NCBI GenBank assembly: GCA_030272585.1
Contig: BSYQ01000002.1
Coordinates: 5,456,001-5,520,000 of the forward strand
DNA from: Bryopsis sp. KO-2023
Lineage: Eukaryota; Chlorophyta; Ulvophyceae; Bryopsidales; Bryopsidaceae
Length of the DNA: 64,000 bases
Direction: 5' to 3'
The notes beneath the pieces were generated by a model, which saw only the letters and a list, made by a program, of their open reading frames with translations, made no database searches and was not told the DNA's origin. This document shows positions 10,208-22,200 of the stretch, in pieces. Every line of letters starts with the position of its first letter. The first letter of the stretch is position 1. The position numbers and the translations under genes were made by a program.

Positions 10208-11270
10208 AGGTGGTGAAGGGGATCCAGGTGGAGCAGCACCTTTCGCATCTTTTTAGTGAAAAGGGGGTGTGAGGGAAGGTCGATCGCGGTTATAACAGCG
10301 CTGATAAACAAAGGCCAAAAAAAGGATCGAACCAGAAAAACAAAAAACCCTTGTAAGAAAAAAAAACCCATCCCTTGTGTGTCGAGCTGGTTTGCTTTGT
10401 TTTTTTCGTTCCTAACCACGTGCGCATCCCGCGCATGGAGAAAAACAAACAAACCGCTGTGAGCCTTTTCCACCCTCTTTTTTTAGAATCTCACTTTTTT
10501 TTCGAAATTACGTGAGCGCGTTTTGCCCTCTAACCCCTCACACCATTCTGGGGTTTCTTTCTTTGTTTTTTCCCATTTTTTTTTCTTCTTTTTCGCTCAG
10601 GGCGCTAAAAAAATAAAAAATGAAACCGGCGCTCCACTGCCGGCCCCAATCCCCCTGTTCTTCCCGCCGTTTTGATCGCGCTGCGCATCAGGTAACATTT
10701 CCCTCGATTAATTCGAAAACGAGTGAACCCCAGCGCTAAGAAAAGATAGAAAGAAAAGGGGCGCGCCAGACCAGCGGTCGAAAATAAAAAAAGAATGGAA
10801 AGAATCTCGATAGAAAAAATCGGCACCTGCGCGGTTGGTGTGATTTCTTTTTTCCTCTTTTTTTTCTTTCCCTGTTTTTTCGAGAATTTTTTTGACACTA
10901 TATTTTTTTTCTTCTTCTGATCTTCTGTTTTTTATTTTTCGTTTTGCTACTCAGGTCAGAAAAAAAGAAGGTTTCTGGAAGAAAACAGGGTGCCCGTTTT
11001 TTGCTAGAGAATGAATGGTGAGAAAAAACAAATATGATCAATAGTTTTATCGGTTTCTTTTTTTGTTTTTTTTGGGGGGGCCTGGGTGGAAGGAAAATTT
11101 TCAATGATTGTAGGAGAAAAAACATTTGAAGAAAACAAAAAACCAGGGAACAGAAATTTAATATCTAAAAGTATAAAGGAAAGAAAAAAAGGGCAGAACT
11201 AAAAATAAATGTCTGTCTTCTTCTTTTATCAGAAAGGAAAACAAGATATTTTTCTTCTTCCTATTTACAG

Positions 11271-11788
11271 CCTGTGGAGTGTCCCCCCAATTCCGATGGA
11301 AAAAAAACGGTGCGGACCTTACAGCGGCGCGAGGGAAGGGGTCCAGAAAAAAAAAAAAAAAAAAAGGAAGAAACCGCCAGCAGAAAAAAGGAATACCGAA
11401 GGGCTGTCGCAAAAAAAAAAAAAAAAAAAGAGATATCTGCGTCAGTTTTTCTTTCCTTTTTGTCTTCCTAATTTTTTCAAAATTGTCGATTTTTGCTTTT
11501 CGCTTCCCTTGTCCTTTTTTTTTTTTTTTTTTTCAGTCCGCACAGGCCGTTGGAAGAAAAACAGAACGACTCCGTCGAAAATAGGGTGTGGAATCCCGCC
11601 CCCCCTGCCCCTGCCCCCCCCCTCTTTTTTTTTCATTTTCGTTTATTTCTTTTGGAGATGCAGTGCAGTTGTTCTTTCACCAAAATAGAAGGGAAGAAAA
11701 AAAGACACAGATATATAAAAAAGAGTTCTTTTTTGCTTTTTTTTTTCAGCTGTCAGCTGCTGATGCAGGACTTCTGGTGATGGACTAA
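11271..11788 (+). CDS. Last three exons of an unidentified small gene
   Basis: Exons 11271-11340, 11537-11585 and 11750-11788 each follow a polypyrimidine-CAG acceptor and join in phase, ending TAA. They read CGVSPQFRWKKNGADLTAAR, then PHRPLEEKQNDSVENR, then LSAADAGLLVMD. Introns are dominated by A or T runs, as in neighbouring genes. Exons are short, so the model rests mainly on splice-site quality and phase agreement. No family recognised; earlier exons not found. Confidence 0.35.
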
Positions 11789-11789
11789 A

Positions 11790-12528
11790 AAATGTCCAGG
11801 AAAAGAGTGAGGTACAAAAAGAGTGAGGTATAAAAAGAAGAAGTTCGGGTTCATGAGCTGTCATACTTCTTTCTATCGAAAATCAAGTTTTTTTTTTAAT
11901 GCAACCGCTACTTTTTCGAACTTTTCTTGCATTAAAAAAACCGACTGTCCTTTGGCTGCTGTTTGTTTAGGGTATGGAAGCAGCCTAGCTTCTTTTTTTT
12001 TGTCTAGCTTCGTCCAAGACTGGATACACTGGAAACGAGTTCATTGTGAATCAACCAATTTTCCTCTTCTTTGTTGTTGACTATAGATATATAGATATAT
12101 ATAAAGGGGGATGGAGACGTATTCTTCCAAGGCACAGTCACTTCGATTTAAATCAAGGAAATCAGGCATACCCGGTACAAAAGAGTGAGGTACAAAAAGA
12201 GTGAGAAAAACAATGAGGTACAGAAAAGTGAAGGGTGTGGAAGAGGAAGAACATTTTTTTTTTTCTTTGTATGGCAGTGCTTTTTTTTCTCTCTCTCTCT
12301 CTCTATTTTTCCAGAAATGTAAAAAATAAACTATGTATGGAAATATGTATATTTAAAATTGAATATATATATATTTTACGGATGCATTCTACTTTAAAAA
12401 TGATTATTTATTTAAAAAAAAAAAAAAAGTTAAACAGAGAGAGAGACACAGATTTTCTTTTTTTCTAAGATTTTTTTTTCCTGTGGTTAGGGGGTTCGCG
12501 CATGTCAGTCTGGCCAGGGAAAAAAAAA
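11790..12528. other. No supported gene; A/T-run-rich
   Basis: Homopolymers, (AT)n and (CT)n runs, and a short repeated phrase 'aagagtgaggtacaaaa' near 11810 and 12185. I see no coding signal. Confidence 0.6.
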
Positions 12529-12636
12529 CTGCTACGCAGCGATATGAGGAGGTTTTGGGGGCTGGCCTGATGGGGAGAAAAAATAACTAGTATGCAGCGA
12601 TAAGAGGAGGTTTTGGGGGCTGGCCTGATGGGGAAA
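12529..12636. repeat. Tandem duplication of about 55-60 bp
   Basis: The segment containing 'gcagcgata', 'gaggaggttttgggggctgg' and 'cctgatgggga' occurs twice in succession with few differences. The following 12637-13686 is homopolymer-rich with no supported gene. Confidence 0.85.
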
Positions 12637-13686
12637 AAAAAAGTAAGCTGTGGTTTCTTCTTCTTCTTGTTTTTTTATGTTTTTCTTTGTTCTTACTTTT
12701 TTTCTTTGGAACAACAATAGGCTGTGGCTTTTTCTTTCTTCTTCTTCTTAAGAAGGCTAGCCACTTTTTTCTTCCTCTCCTGGGGGAAAAAAAAATCCAC
12801 TAAAAAAAAAAGAAATAAAAGGAGTTCCCCCAAACAATATTTCTGAATCCCCTCCCCCCCCCTTCATTCATTCATTTTTTGAAATTGATATTTATTAAAA
12901 TATTTCCAGCATATTTTAAGGGAGCTGGACTTTTTGTATTTTATTTCATTTTTTAAACAGGCTATCAAATAGGCTGCCGTTTTTTGTTTTTTTTTGGGCG
13001 GGGGGGGGTTGTAGTCGCTAAGTTTTCCAGGAATGATGACTAATCTAATTTTGAAATCACACACTGAGCTGATCAGTATTCACATACTGATCTGACTTCT
13101 CTCATTTTAAAATCACATACTGAGCTGAAAAATGTATTTTTATATTCACATACTGACCTGGCTGTTCTGCCCCTCCCTGTTAAAAAAACAACATTAACGA
13201 TCGCACAAGAGGTGTTTTCATTTCTATTTTTTTTTATACTTATTATCCCTAATTCATAACTTTTTTTTGGCTGGAGGTAATGTGTTTTTGGTTTTTTCCA
13301 GGATCGTTGAAGAATCTGAAAAAAAAACAATTTCCAGAGAAGCCAAAACAGCAAAGCCAAAAAAAAACATGAAAACAAAAAAAGGAGAGGAGACAGGGAG
13401 GAAATCGCAATTGACGACGGGTGAGGAAAGTTTTCAAATATTAAAAATAATAAGGAAAAAAAATTAAAAAAAAATCATCCGATCTGATCCTCTGATATCG
13501 AAAAAACGGCAGGATGGTTTTTCTACTCTTTTTTTTATATTTTTTTTCCTATATTTCAAGACGGAGTGGTAGGGATGAAAAGAGGGGGCCATCAGTAATC
13601 GACATTACCAATCGACACAACCCCCCCGAAAAAATTCTTCTAATATCTAATTATTTATGCATTTTTTCATTTTTTTTGCGTATGGA

Positions 13687-13925
13687 AGGCTACACTTGTT
13701 CGCGAGTGCACGACAATGTTGTGTCGTACTCTCACAGACAAAAACCCTAAACAAAAAACCCTAACAAATGCACTTGCGAGTGCATTTTTGAGACAATACG
13801 ATTACTCGTGGGGATAGTATATTGGGGCTACACTCGTTCGCAAGTGCATAACATGATCGTGTCATACGCTCGCGGACAAAACCCCTGAGAAACCCTTAAT
13901 AAAAGAGTGCTCGCGAGTAGTTTTC
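13687..13925. repeat. Direct repeat with internal palindromes
   Basis: GGCTACACTTGTTCGCGAGTGC begins copy 1 near 13688 (first 20 bases shared) and a close variant begins copy 2 near 13828. Both contain short palindromes such as TGCACTTGCGAGTGCA and 'cgacaatgttgtgtcg', and end in ACCCCT/ACCCTA-type runs. Copies are about 140 bp apart. Confidence 0.65.
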
Positions 13926-13965
13926 GTTACAGTACGCTTGTAAGCACTCGTCCGGGGTAGTAGAG

Positions 13966-14062
13966 TGTGGATATGCCATCTATTTATGTATCACGGTATG
14001 GATATGCCATCTTTTAATGTATATGTATATGGAAGGGTATGCCATCTATTTTTGCATCAATA
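13966..14062. repeat. Three short tandem copies around GGATATGCCATCT
   Basis: GTATGCCATCT or GGATATGCCATCT followed by a TTTATGTAT-like tail occurs three times at spacings of about 33-35 bp. Confidence 0.75.
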
Positions 14063-14727
14063 TTGATGAACGGTCATTAAAGGTCGGTTTGCAACTAAAT
14101 TGATTGGAAAGTCTTTTTCTCAAGCAAACTCGGGTGCGAGTTTTAGAACCCTATCCACCACCGCCGCCGTTGCCTTCGCCACCCTTGGCTTACCAGTTGC
14201 TTGACTAAATAGGATCCTTTTTTTTTGTTTTTTATTCAATATTTTCGGTGATGGTGGTGGTTTAGAGTGCAATGCCATTCGTTTTTACAATTAACCCTTG
14301 CGAGCATGCCATTGTAACAGAATAACTAACATAAATTCAAACAAGCATGTGACGAAAACGTAACGGTCGAAAAAAATGTCTTGCATAAGGTGAAAAGACC
14401 TGTCGAGTGTAACCCTTCTCACGAACACGTGTTAAGAGAAAATATATGTGTGATACATCCATTTGGTTAGTCTACAAATATTTTCTGAAATATAAAAGTT
14501 GTAATCAAAGACTTGTTCTTACAAATCTCATGTCTGGTCGGTTATCCGGGTGGAACGAACCATATCGAGTACGTGTCACCTGTTGCTTTCAAACGTGTAA
14601 TCTTGTGTATTTCGTGGAATGAACCACTAATCGAGCGGACCTTATTTATTGCGTTTTTGGGAAATCGAATGTTAATGAGATTTTCCGCGGATCATCAGTT
14701 TTGTCCCCGCAGGGTACTAGCCCTGAG

Positions 14728-15310
14728 GGCGATTTTCCCTGCGTAGCCGGTCACGCTCCGCGCTCGCATGTCTGATTTTCGAGGCGCCATGTCGGTCGAC
14801 GCCGCTCGCATGGCGGACCGGAGCGAAGCCGAATCGAAACTGAATGGGCGAGGGAGCTGCGCGAAGCGCAGCGAACTGGCGAAGAACGAGGGGGGGAGGC
14901 GCGAAGCGCAGCAAAGGCGAAGCAAATTCGAAAAGGAAGGGCGAGGGAGCTGCGCGCTGCGCAGCTCGCTCTTTTTTAAAGGTGATGGGCGAGGTCGCTG
15001 GGGGCAGCGCAGCGACCTATCAATTTAAAAAAAGTGATGGGGAGGGAGCTGCGCGCAGCGCAGCGACCGCTTTGAAAGAGTGAGGGGCCAGGGAGCTGCG
15101 CGCTGCGCAGCGACCTGTCAAAGTGATAGGTGATGGGCGAGGGAGGTGCGCAGCGCGCAGCGACCTGTCAAAGTGACAGGGGTGATGGGCGAGGGAGCTG
15201 CGCGCTGCGCAGCGACCTGTCAACTGAACAGGTGTGATGGGCGAGGGAGCTGCGCAGCGCGCAGCGACCTATTCAGTTAAAAAGTGTGATGGGCGAGGGT
15301 GCTGTGCGCT
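14728..15310. repeat. GC-rich satellite array, unit about 55 bp
   Basis: Repeats of GATGGGCGAGGGAGCTGCGC followed by a GCGC/TGCGCAGCGACC core and a short self-complementary spacer such as CCTGTCAAAGTGACAGG. About eight to ten units are visible, with spacer sequence varying (CCTGTCAACTGAACAGG, CCTATCAATTTAAA). Composition is far more GC-rich than the flanks. Open frames across it (GEGAARSAA-like) are repeat artefacts. Confidence 0.85.
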
Positions 15311-15324
15311 GCGCGCGACGCCCT

Positions 15325-15615
15325 CGCCCAGATCTGGTGCGCTCAGACTTCGAAAAAAAAAAACAAAAACCAACGAAAGAGCGCCTTGGGAAAGGGCGCT
15401 GCGCGACTGGCGCGACTTGGAAAAAACGAGGGCTCTGCGCGCGACGCCCTGGCCCAGATTTGGTTTCGAAAAAAAAAAAAAAAAAAAAAAAAAACAAGTT
15501 TCTTCCCAAGTCGCGCCAGTCCGACTTCCGCGACTTGGAAAAAAACGAGGGTGCTGCGCGCAATGCGACGCGCTTTCGGCGATCGCCAGGGAAAAAAAAA
15601 AAAAAAGAGTTCTGA
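15325..15615. repeat. Second GC-rich repeat with poly(A) tracts
   Basis: GGCGCGACTTGGAAAAAACG followed by AGGGCTCTGCGCGC recurs two to three times in direct and inverted orientation around poly(A) tracts, the longest about 25 A. Probably related to the preceding satellite. Confidence 0.6.
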
Positions 15616-18600
15616 TCGGCCATTCTCGTTACATTCGATTTCCCTCTCTCTGTCGAAGCGATGAGACGGACCGGTTAATAATATTTGATCGTCCTTATCT
15701 CATGGAACAAACTGATCGAGCACACAATATTTATTACTTCTAGCAAGTCGCCATCTCAACAACTCTCTCGCTAAATGATAAAGACTTCTCTTAATTTCAC
15801 GTGAATTGTACCACTCTAGATGTCTCCCTACTTTTAGGCCAACTTGCCCTCGTATCACTCTCTTTCGTGGTGACAAACCCCGTCTGAATCTCTAATAATA
15901 GCAAAGGTCGATCCCCATCGACAAATCCGACCACTCTTTGAAGTCATGTCTGTTAAAGAACCTTCCTTCGGGGCGGCACCCTGCTTTTGGGTTAACTTTG
16001 GTGAAGCAGTAGTTAAGGTCTCAAAACAGTTACCGTCACTTAAAATTGCAACGGAATATCTAGGTTGCTTTCTGCCTCTTAATCGTCATATCTTGTGATA
16101 CCTTGCTCAAATATGAAAGGAAGAAGTAGAAACACCTCATAACAAACACCTCTATGCCCTCTTTGCTCCCAAACGCCAGTGGGCCCAAGTATACTTTCAC
16201 CAATGCTTAGACATATCATTGACCATCGTTCTATACCCTACCCTAAAATCTTACATCTCCGGAACAAATACGGGGTAACCCAACACAACATGACGCGACC
16301 CTATTTCTATGTGGAGGACGTCTTAAAAACTACTCGAGCTGACCGTGGCATCCTTACTTCGCGGTGCTCCTTTTGCGACCGCCTTTCTCTTTTGAACGTA
16401 GAACCCTCTTCTTTTCCAATATTTCTTGTATTTCTATTGTTAATGGGTCACAATGTCGGAGACACTGCTGATCCCATGAAGAGTATTTCCGGAACGGCCA
16501 TGAATAGCTGCATGTCTCCGAGGTATTGACAGTGCAGCTGTCGCTTGGTTGGCCCTGGTGAAAAAGTCCCAGCGGCGTCAGATCTGCCAAAATCATCTTC
16601 GCTCCCTCAGGCTCCTCTCCTCGCAGCCTCGTCATATCTTGGAGGTATACTCTCGGACCCTTCCCTGTAGTCGCTACACCTCACGCTGTTGGAGGGATAA
16701 GTCTTGTTCTGTCCTTTTGGCTCTCCTCTGGCCTTCTAATCCCAGTTAGAGTGCGGCGACAATGTCATGTGGTGGCGGTTCTGTCTACACCATATGTTAC
16801 GGGTTATAGAAATATTGGCAATCCAAAAGATGCAACCTTGAGAATTCTTCACAATCGACAGTATCCGAGGGGAGTAGTATTTAAAACACAAAACTTCTCG
16901 TAGAATTAGAGGTAGGGTCGCCCCACCAAGTCTATGGAACCACTTGGCACCATCTACACGATTATCAACGAAGAGCATATCTCCTCGCATACCCTTCGCA
17001 TCAAAATCCTATTAAACTCTTTAAGACAAGGGTGGGTGCAAAATGAGCCCAAATTTTTATAGCCCCACATGCAGCACTACCCGCTCGCTCCTAGTGGGAG
17101 TGACCCGTCCAAAAACAATCTTTACGACCCTCCCGGAGCCGTTGGGCTGCGAGCTTTGTTTACAGGTACCTAATGTTTATCGCTCATCATGTCGCTTGCA
17201 AGTCAAATGCAAATGAGTAAAGGTCAAAACGTGAAAAAATCTTCAAAAACCAATCAATCAAAGTTTAAGTCGAAAACCCTCGAACCATTATACGCATGGT
17301 GCTAGTATGATAAGATCATCCTCAATGGGCTTAGATTGAAAATGCATATCGTCTTCATAATTTACGACTCGTAAATCACTTATGTGTTCCATATCCATCA
17401 TTTAGCCAACCTTAGGCAAAACCATAGCGAATCCTCAGCAAATTCCAATATTTTCTTATTTTTTGTTTCGTATTGCTTTGAATTAATGCTCGTAGCGTTG
17501 GAGGCCTATCAGAAAGGTACATAATATATCAACAAAGCGATGTTTGGCTAGACTACCCTAAGGTCCCTCCCTGCGTTTCCGAAAAAGCGTCGATAAATAT
17601 GCCAAGTGCTTGTTTTCCCTAACAACGCTTCTCATACTTCCTCCGATATATTTGAAGTGATCGTTACCCCTTAACACCATATATTGAGCTGAAAAATCCC
17701 TGTTTTTTGAAAATTGAACTTCAAAGAGTATAGACCTATCGATTGAGTTCGTTCCCTTGAGGTGTTAACATTAAATATATCTTATATATTCTAGGGTGTT
17801 CTATTTATATGCATCACTTTTTTTGCATACCGTTCTGCTCAGTTTTAAGATAATTTACTCCAAAGCTCCACGGTAACGCTTGAAGCTACTTCAATTTTGT
17901 AAAATATTGTTATTCATGCTTCACTTGTTGAAAAGTTTTTGCATGACGAAGGGAATCGTTAGAAGTTATTGCATGAAAGAGGGAAATATAACCTTTGAAG
18001 TTTCGAGCTATTATTGAACACTTGATTTTGGGGAAGTCTTCTATGTCTCTTCAATGAAACTTCCTCGACTTAGAATTATCTTAAAATGCTGGTTGTGGAG
18101 TAATACCTATTCAATCAGACCTCCTCCTTTGTCCGTACACTCAAGGAGTGAAGATGCGAAACATTGCCAAATCCTGTAAAAAAAAGTCGTATGCACCATA
18201 ACTCCAGCATCATTAATTTATATTTTTATAAAAACAAAAGCTTGAGCGCCTCCCTGTACATAAAGCATCAAGGGGATGAAGGAGAAGCTGGAGGAATGCA
18301 TCTCCGTTTCTTAAAATCTGGGTACGAAAACGAACACTGGAGATCTGCCGGAAAGTATCTTTAAAAAAACCAACATAGGGTGCTCTGTGGTAGCAGTGTG
18401 GGAAGAAATATCGACGTACATGAGCTGGTACATGTCCACGAGCGCAATAACCTGAGGGGGGTGCCCAACGTATCCCGCGTCCTAATGAATGTAAAAATCA
18501 ATGACGTGTCCCCCGAACATCGTCTGTTGGCCATCGTCATCCTCGTAAGTAACGAAAACACACCTTCAAATGAGGCATGCACATTGCTACAAATAGAACA

Positions 18601-19006
18601 AATATCTTGAGGAGGATTTGGTCGATTTAAGCGCTGTGTATAAAGCATATTAGGTACGCAACCTGCTGCCCTTTTCCAAGGGCCACATTTTTGGACATGA
18701 ACTTCCAAGGTTGCATTCGACATCGTTACACCAATTTATCGCCAGCCACTTCCCCAACAAATATTTGCTCTATCAACAAGATTTCGTGTAAAGAAAATCA
18801 CTTGAAAAACCTTACATTTCTTGAGTATTTCAAGTGAAGGTCCTTCCCTTCTAAAACAAAATCTCGCCAATTCGTAATTCCTCTTGTCAATTCGCTACTC
18901 TTTCTTATGTAAAAGCCCAACCACCTGATTCAATTGTAGTTGGTTTAAAGACATCTTCTTCCTACCGATTGTAGTTGTTCAGAGTCTTTGTTCGCCGGGG
19001 TTGTCA
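15616..19006. other. AT-rich stretch without a supported gene
   Basis: The composition shifts to AT-rich, stop-dense sequence. On the minus strand about 15735-16640 reads as a long but repeatedly interrupted frame (sections such as VKVYLGPLAFGSKEGIEVFV and LHLARELL-like), with about eleven stops in 300 codons. That is near what chance allows, so it is only a possible relic. Nothing else is supported. Confidence 0.4.
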
Positions 19007-19231
19007 TTACAAGGTCTTAGCCTCCACGCTCTGGATGCGAGAAAGCAACGATTGCTTCGTGGACTCTAGTTTCTCTAGAAGAGAGTCTAGGCGTGTTGCC
19101 GTAACCATCATTTTCTTAACACAATCCTAGAGGTCCTCGTTAACACGCACTGAATCAGTCTGTGCATCAACGTGCTCATGCAAAAATGTAAACGTTGGGT
19201 CCCTCATATCAACAGATGGGCAAGCTTCCAT
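19007..19231 (-). pseudogene. Coiled-coil reading frame with one internal TAG
   Basis: ATG at 19231 to TAA 19007-19009, immediately followed by TGA; 74 codons. It reads MEACPSVDMRDPTF, then HVDAQTDSVRVNEDL, one TAG, DCVKKMMV, then a heptad-like coiled coil RLDSLLEKLESTKQSLLSRI. A short coiled-coil protein of this kind is typical of retroelement ORF1/gag N-termini, but I cannot assign it. A C-to-T change at a Gln codon would explain the TAG. Confidence 0.4.
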
Positions 19232-22200
19232 GTCAGTTCTTGGTTCTGAGTCCGCCTGGCGCTTAGCACACTAGACCCCCTCCATACTAGCCCCCTAGGC
19301 CTCGGATCGATCCCATATATCACCGCCCTCACGACTTCGCCAGAGGCGTAGAGCCGTACGAAAAATACACGAGCTAGCAAGCGCAATCGTGCCTATTCTA
19401 AACCACTTGCCCACAAAAACAATGCAGTTTTACACCCCAGCATGACGTTCCATGCCCTCTACAAGTTTATACCGTAGCAGTAAAAACGGCTGCAAGTGCC
19501 CCAGTCAGTCTAACCAATGTAGACAAAAAAACCAAAACAGCGCCAACGTAAACCAACCCCCCTTTCTTCCTTTTCACGCCCCATAGCGTCGCCTCGGCTC
19601 CGAAATCCTAAATAATGAATTCCAAGACACATGTTCACTCACCTTAACCACCTTACGCCCATCCTGCATCTTGTCTTCCTTGTTCATCACCGTATCGATC
19701 ATATACATGGGTCTCACCCACCGCAGAAGTGATTTTCCCTAACATAACATTACACTATCAATTGTTTATAGAAAAATAAACGAAAATATATATATATACC
19801 ATGATTATTTTCATCCACATCAACGGCATTAACATTCTCACCTTACCATCGAACACTCCCTTGACCTCGATCACATCAAGGATCCCCTGCCTTTGTTGGC
19901 CGCTCTATGGACTCCTAGCACATGTACCCAACTCCCTCGCCTCGCTCTCGTCAAACTCCAACAAAGCACGGTCCTCAAAGGACGTGAGCTTCTTTGGTTC
20001 GCGTTGGGCAAGGGTACGCATACGCGTGTTCAGATACTCGAACTTGCGCGGAAAGGGTTAGAAGTGCAAGAAATGCAACAAAGATCGAAAAAGCAACAAG
20101 GGTTGGGTTATTCTAGTTAGCGATGCCGTGAAACAGTATGATCGCTACTGTGTGCGCATAGCCGTATAGGGTGCCGAAGTGCCACGATACACGGGGTTTC
20201 CACAAAATAGGATAGAAGTAGGTCTGGCGTGTGCGGCCCATGTATGCTGCTGTGAGGATATTAACTTAGAATGAAGACTTACAATATGATGCGTACGATA
20301 TTCGAATATTCGAGTGTTCCCAAACCGTTTTTAAAATTTTTCGAGCTACCTTCATCAAGAAAAGAAGCATTTTATAGAACAGAAGATAACCAACTTAAAG
20401 CATCGCCCCTTTTTTTCATATGCGGAGGATCTTTTTGTTCACGAGATAGCCGATCGCAGTTTCCAAGCGAATGAGCAAATCTAGTGGGAAAACAACTTCC
20501 CATTCCATCAATTTATTTTATTTCGTTCCCTGGTTTAAAAATTTCCCTTCCCTTAACACACAATATCTCTTTTCTTTCTTGGACTGAAAATAGTGCAAGT
20601 CAACTCGCGCAAATAAACTCTTCTACGTTTTTTCATTTGTAAAAGTTAGGGTCTAGAGGGTTGAGTAACACAATTGACCACAACTAAAAGAAGCTCTAAA
20701 ATCTATTAGATTTATCATATTCATCAAGAGGGCCATTATAGCTCTGTGCTGCTTTAACTAATTCTTGTCGAGCAACCCTCTTTCTCCCGTGCGGAAGTAT
20801 GTTACGGCGGCTAGGATTTTTGAAACACCGTCCTTCTTGTAACCAACTTACAAAAAGAAAAGAAAGCAAAACAAAAAACTAAATCCGATATTACTTTATT
20901 TCGGACTTCTAAAGAAAATATATTTGCAGCCAAATGGTCCTTGCCATGCAAGATCGTCCCTACAAAAAAAAAATCCCTAGTCGTCGATCATCATGCGTCT
21001 CCGTGACCTCAAAATACGTTTGCAGCTGCACCATTCATTCACTAAGTGGTGTCGTTTGGCCGTTCACAAACCAATTGTAAGCTAAGAAGTTTTTCCCTTC
21101 CACACAACCCTGCCGTCAGTCTCATTGCCACACCTTTACATTCTTTCCCCACTTTTTTAGCGCGGTCGCTAGATTATATGTACAAAGCATCTTTATTCTT
21201 TCGATACTTTATTATTACTCATCATGACCTTGCTTTCTCACTCATTTTTTTTGGCTTGAGTGAAATTGCCTCCTTTAGAAAATGGTGCATGGCCGTGTGA
21301 CCTTGCGTAACGCCCCGTTTTCTTTTGTATGCATTTTTCTCTTTAAATTCTCGTTGATAAGGTGTTTTACCTTGTCTTGACAACTTCCAACGAATCCGGA
21401 CAATGCACCATATACAAAACCAATCTGCTCGCCTAATCAAGAAAATAGAGTACTGTCCTAACCGCCACTGGGGTATAAGAACCTTTCTTGGCGGCGAGAT
21501 CTTGCTACGAAAATTCTCCCACCCGCCCACTCAATATCCAATAACGGTCCTTATAAAACTCATTATTACGTCATTACTCTAGCTCTCTAATTAACGTTTC
21601 TTCTACTTGATTGTGCTTGGAAATATGTCAATTGCTACGCGTTCTTGTCAACAATGGGATATTAAATTCTTCTGGTTTCGTCCATATATTATAATGCTTC
21701 AAAACAACAAAAATTAATAGTCCCCCCTGCCTTGTCAATTCCCAACGGCGAATACATTCTAGCGGTGTGATAGTACACGGAGTATGGAGCCACGTCTGGA
21801 TTAATCATTGTGTACGCTCGCCTGAGAGTGTTTGACGAATTAGGGTGATATTGCATGTACGAGCGACGGAGTCCATCCAAGGGCGCAGCGGGAAGCGAGA
21901 AGTCGTCACGCCAGGGGGACCAGTGAGCCTGGAGAAATGCCCCATGCCAAGATCCACGACAATGTGACGTATTTTCGCTCCTCCTAGCGTTGCTGTATAA
22001 AACAACTACACCCCAAGGTCTCAAAATATCAAAGTTATAAGAAAAAAAATAAAGTGTTACAACAAACTAAACATGTATTAATAAAAAAACATTTCATGAA
22101 CATTCCTTTCTTGCATTAAATTATGTTTGTGGGTCGACAACTTCTAGAGAAATGGGAGAATAAATAGAGGAATTCAAATGGTCTGTTAATAGGCAAGTGG

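Noticed and set aside
9919..10272. 117-codon frame with LEGLEGLEG repeats
   Set aside because: It is a translation of the GGGGCTGGA minisatellite; two frames are equally open and no splice sites tie it to a gene.
13740..13770. ACCCTAAAC/ACCCTAAC words suggesting a telomere
   Set aside because: Only two or three interrupted copies inside a local duplication; not a telomeric array.
14768..15083. Open frames of about 80 codons rich in Gly-Glu-Ala-Arg
   Set aside because: They are translations of the satellite array.
15735..16640. Minus-strand 300-codon frame with about eleven stops
   Set aside because: Stop density is close to chance for this composition; kept only as a possible relic in the region note.
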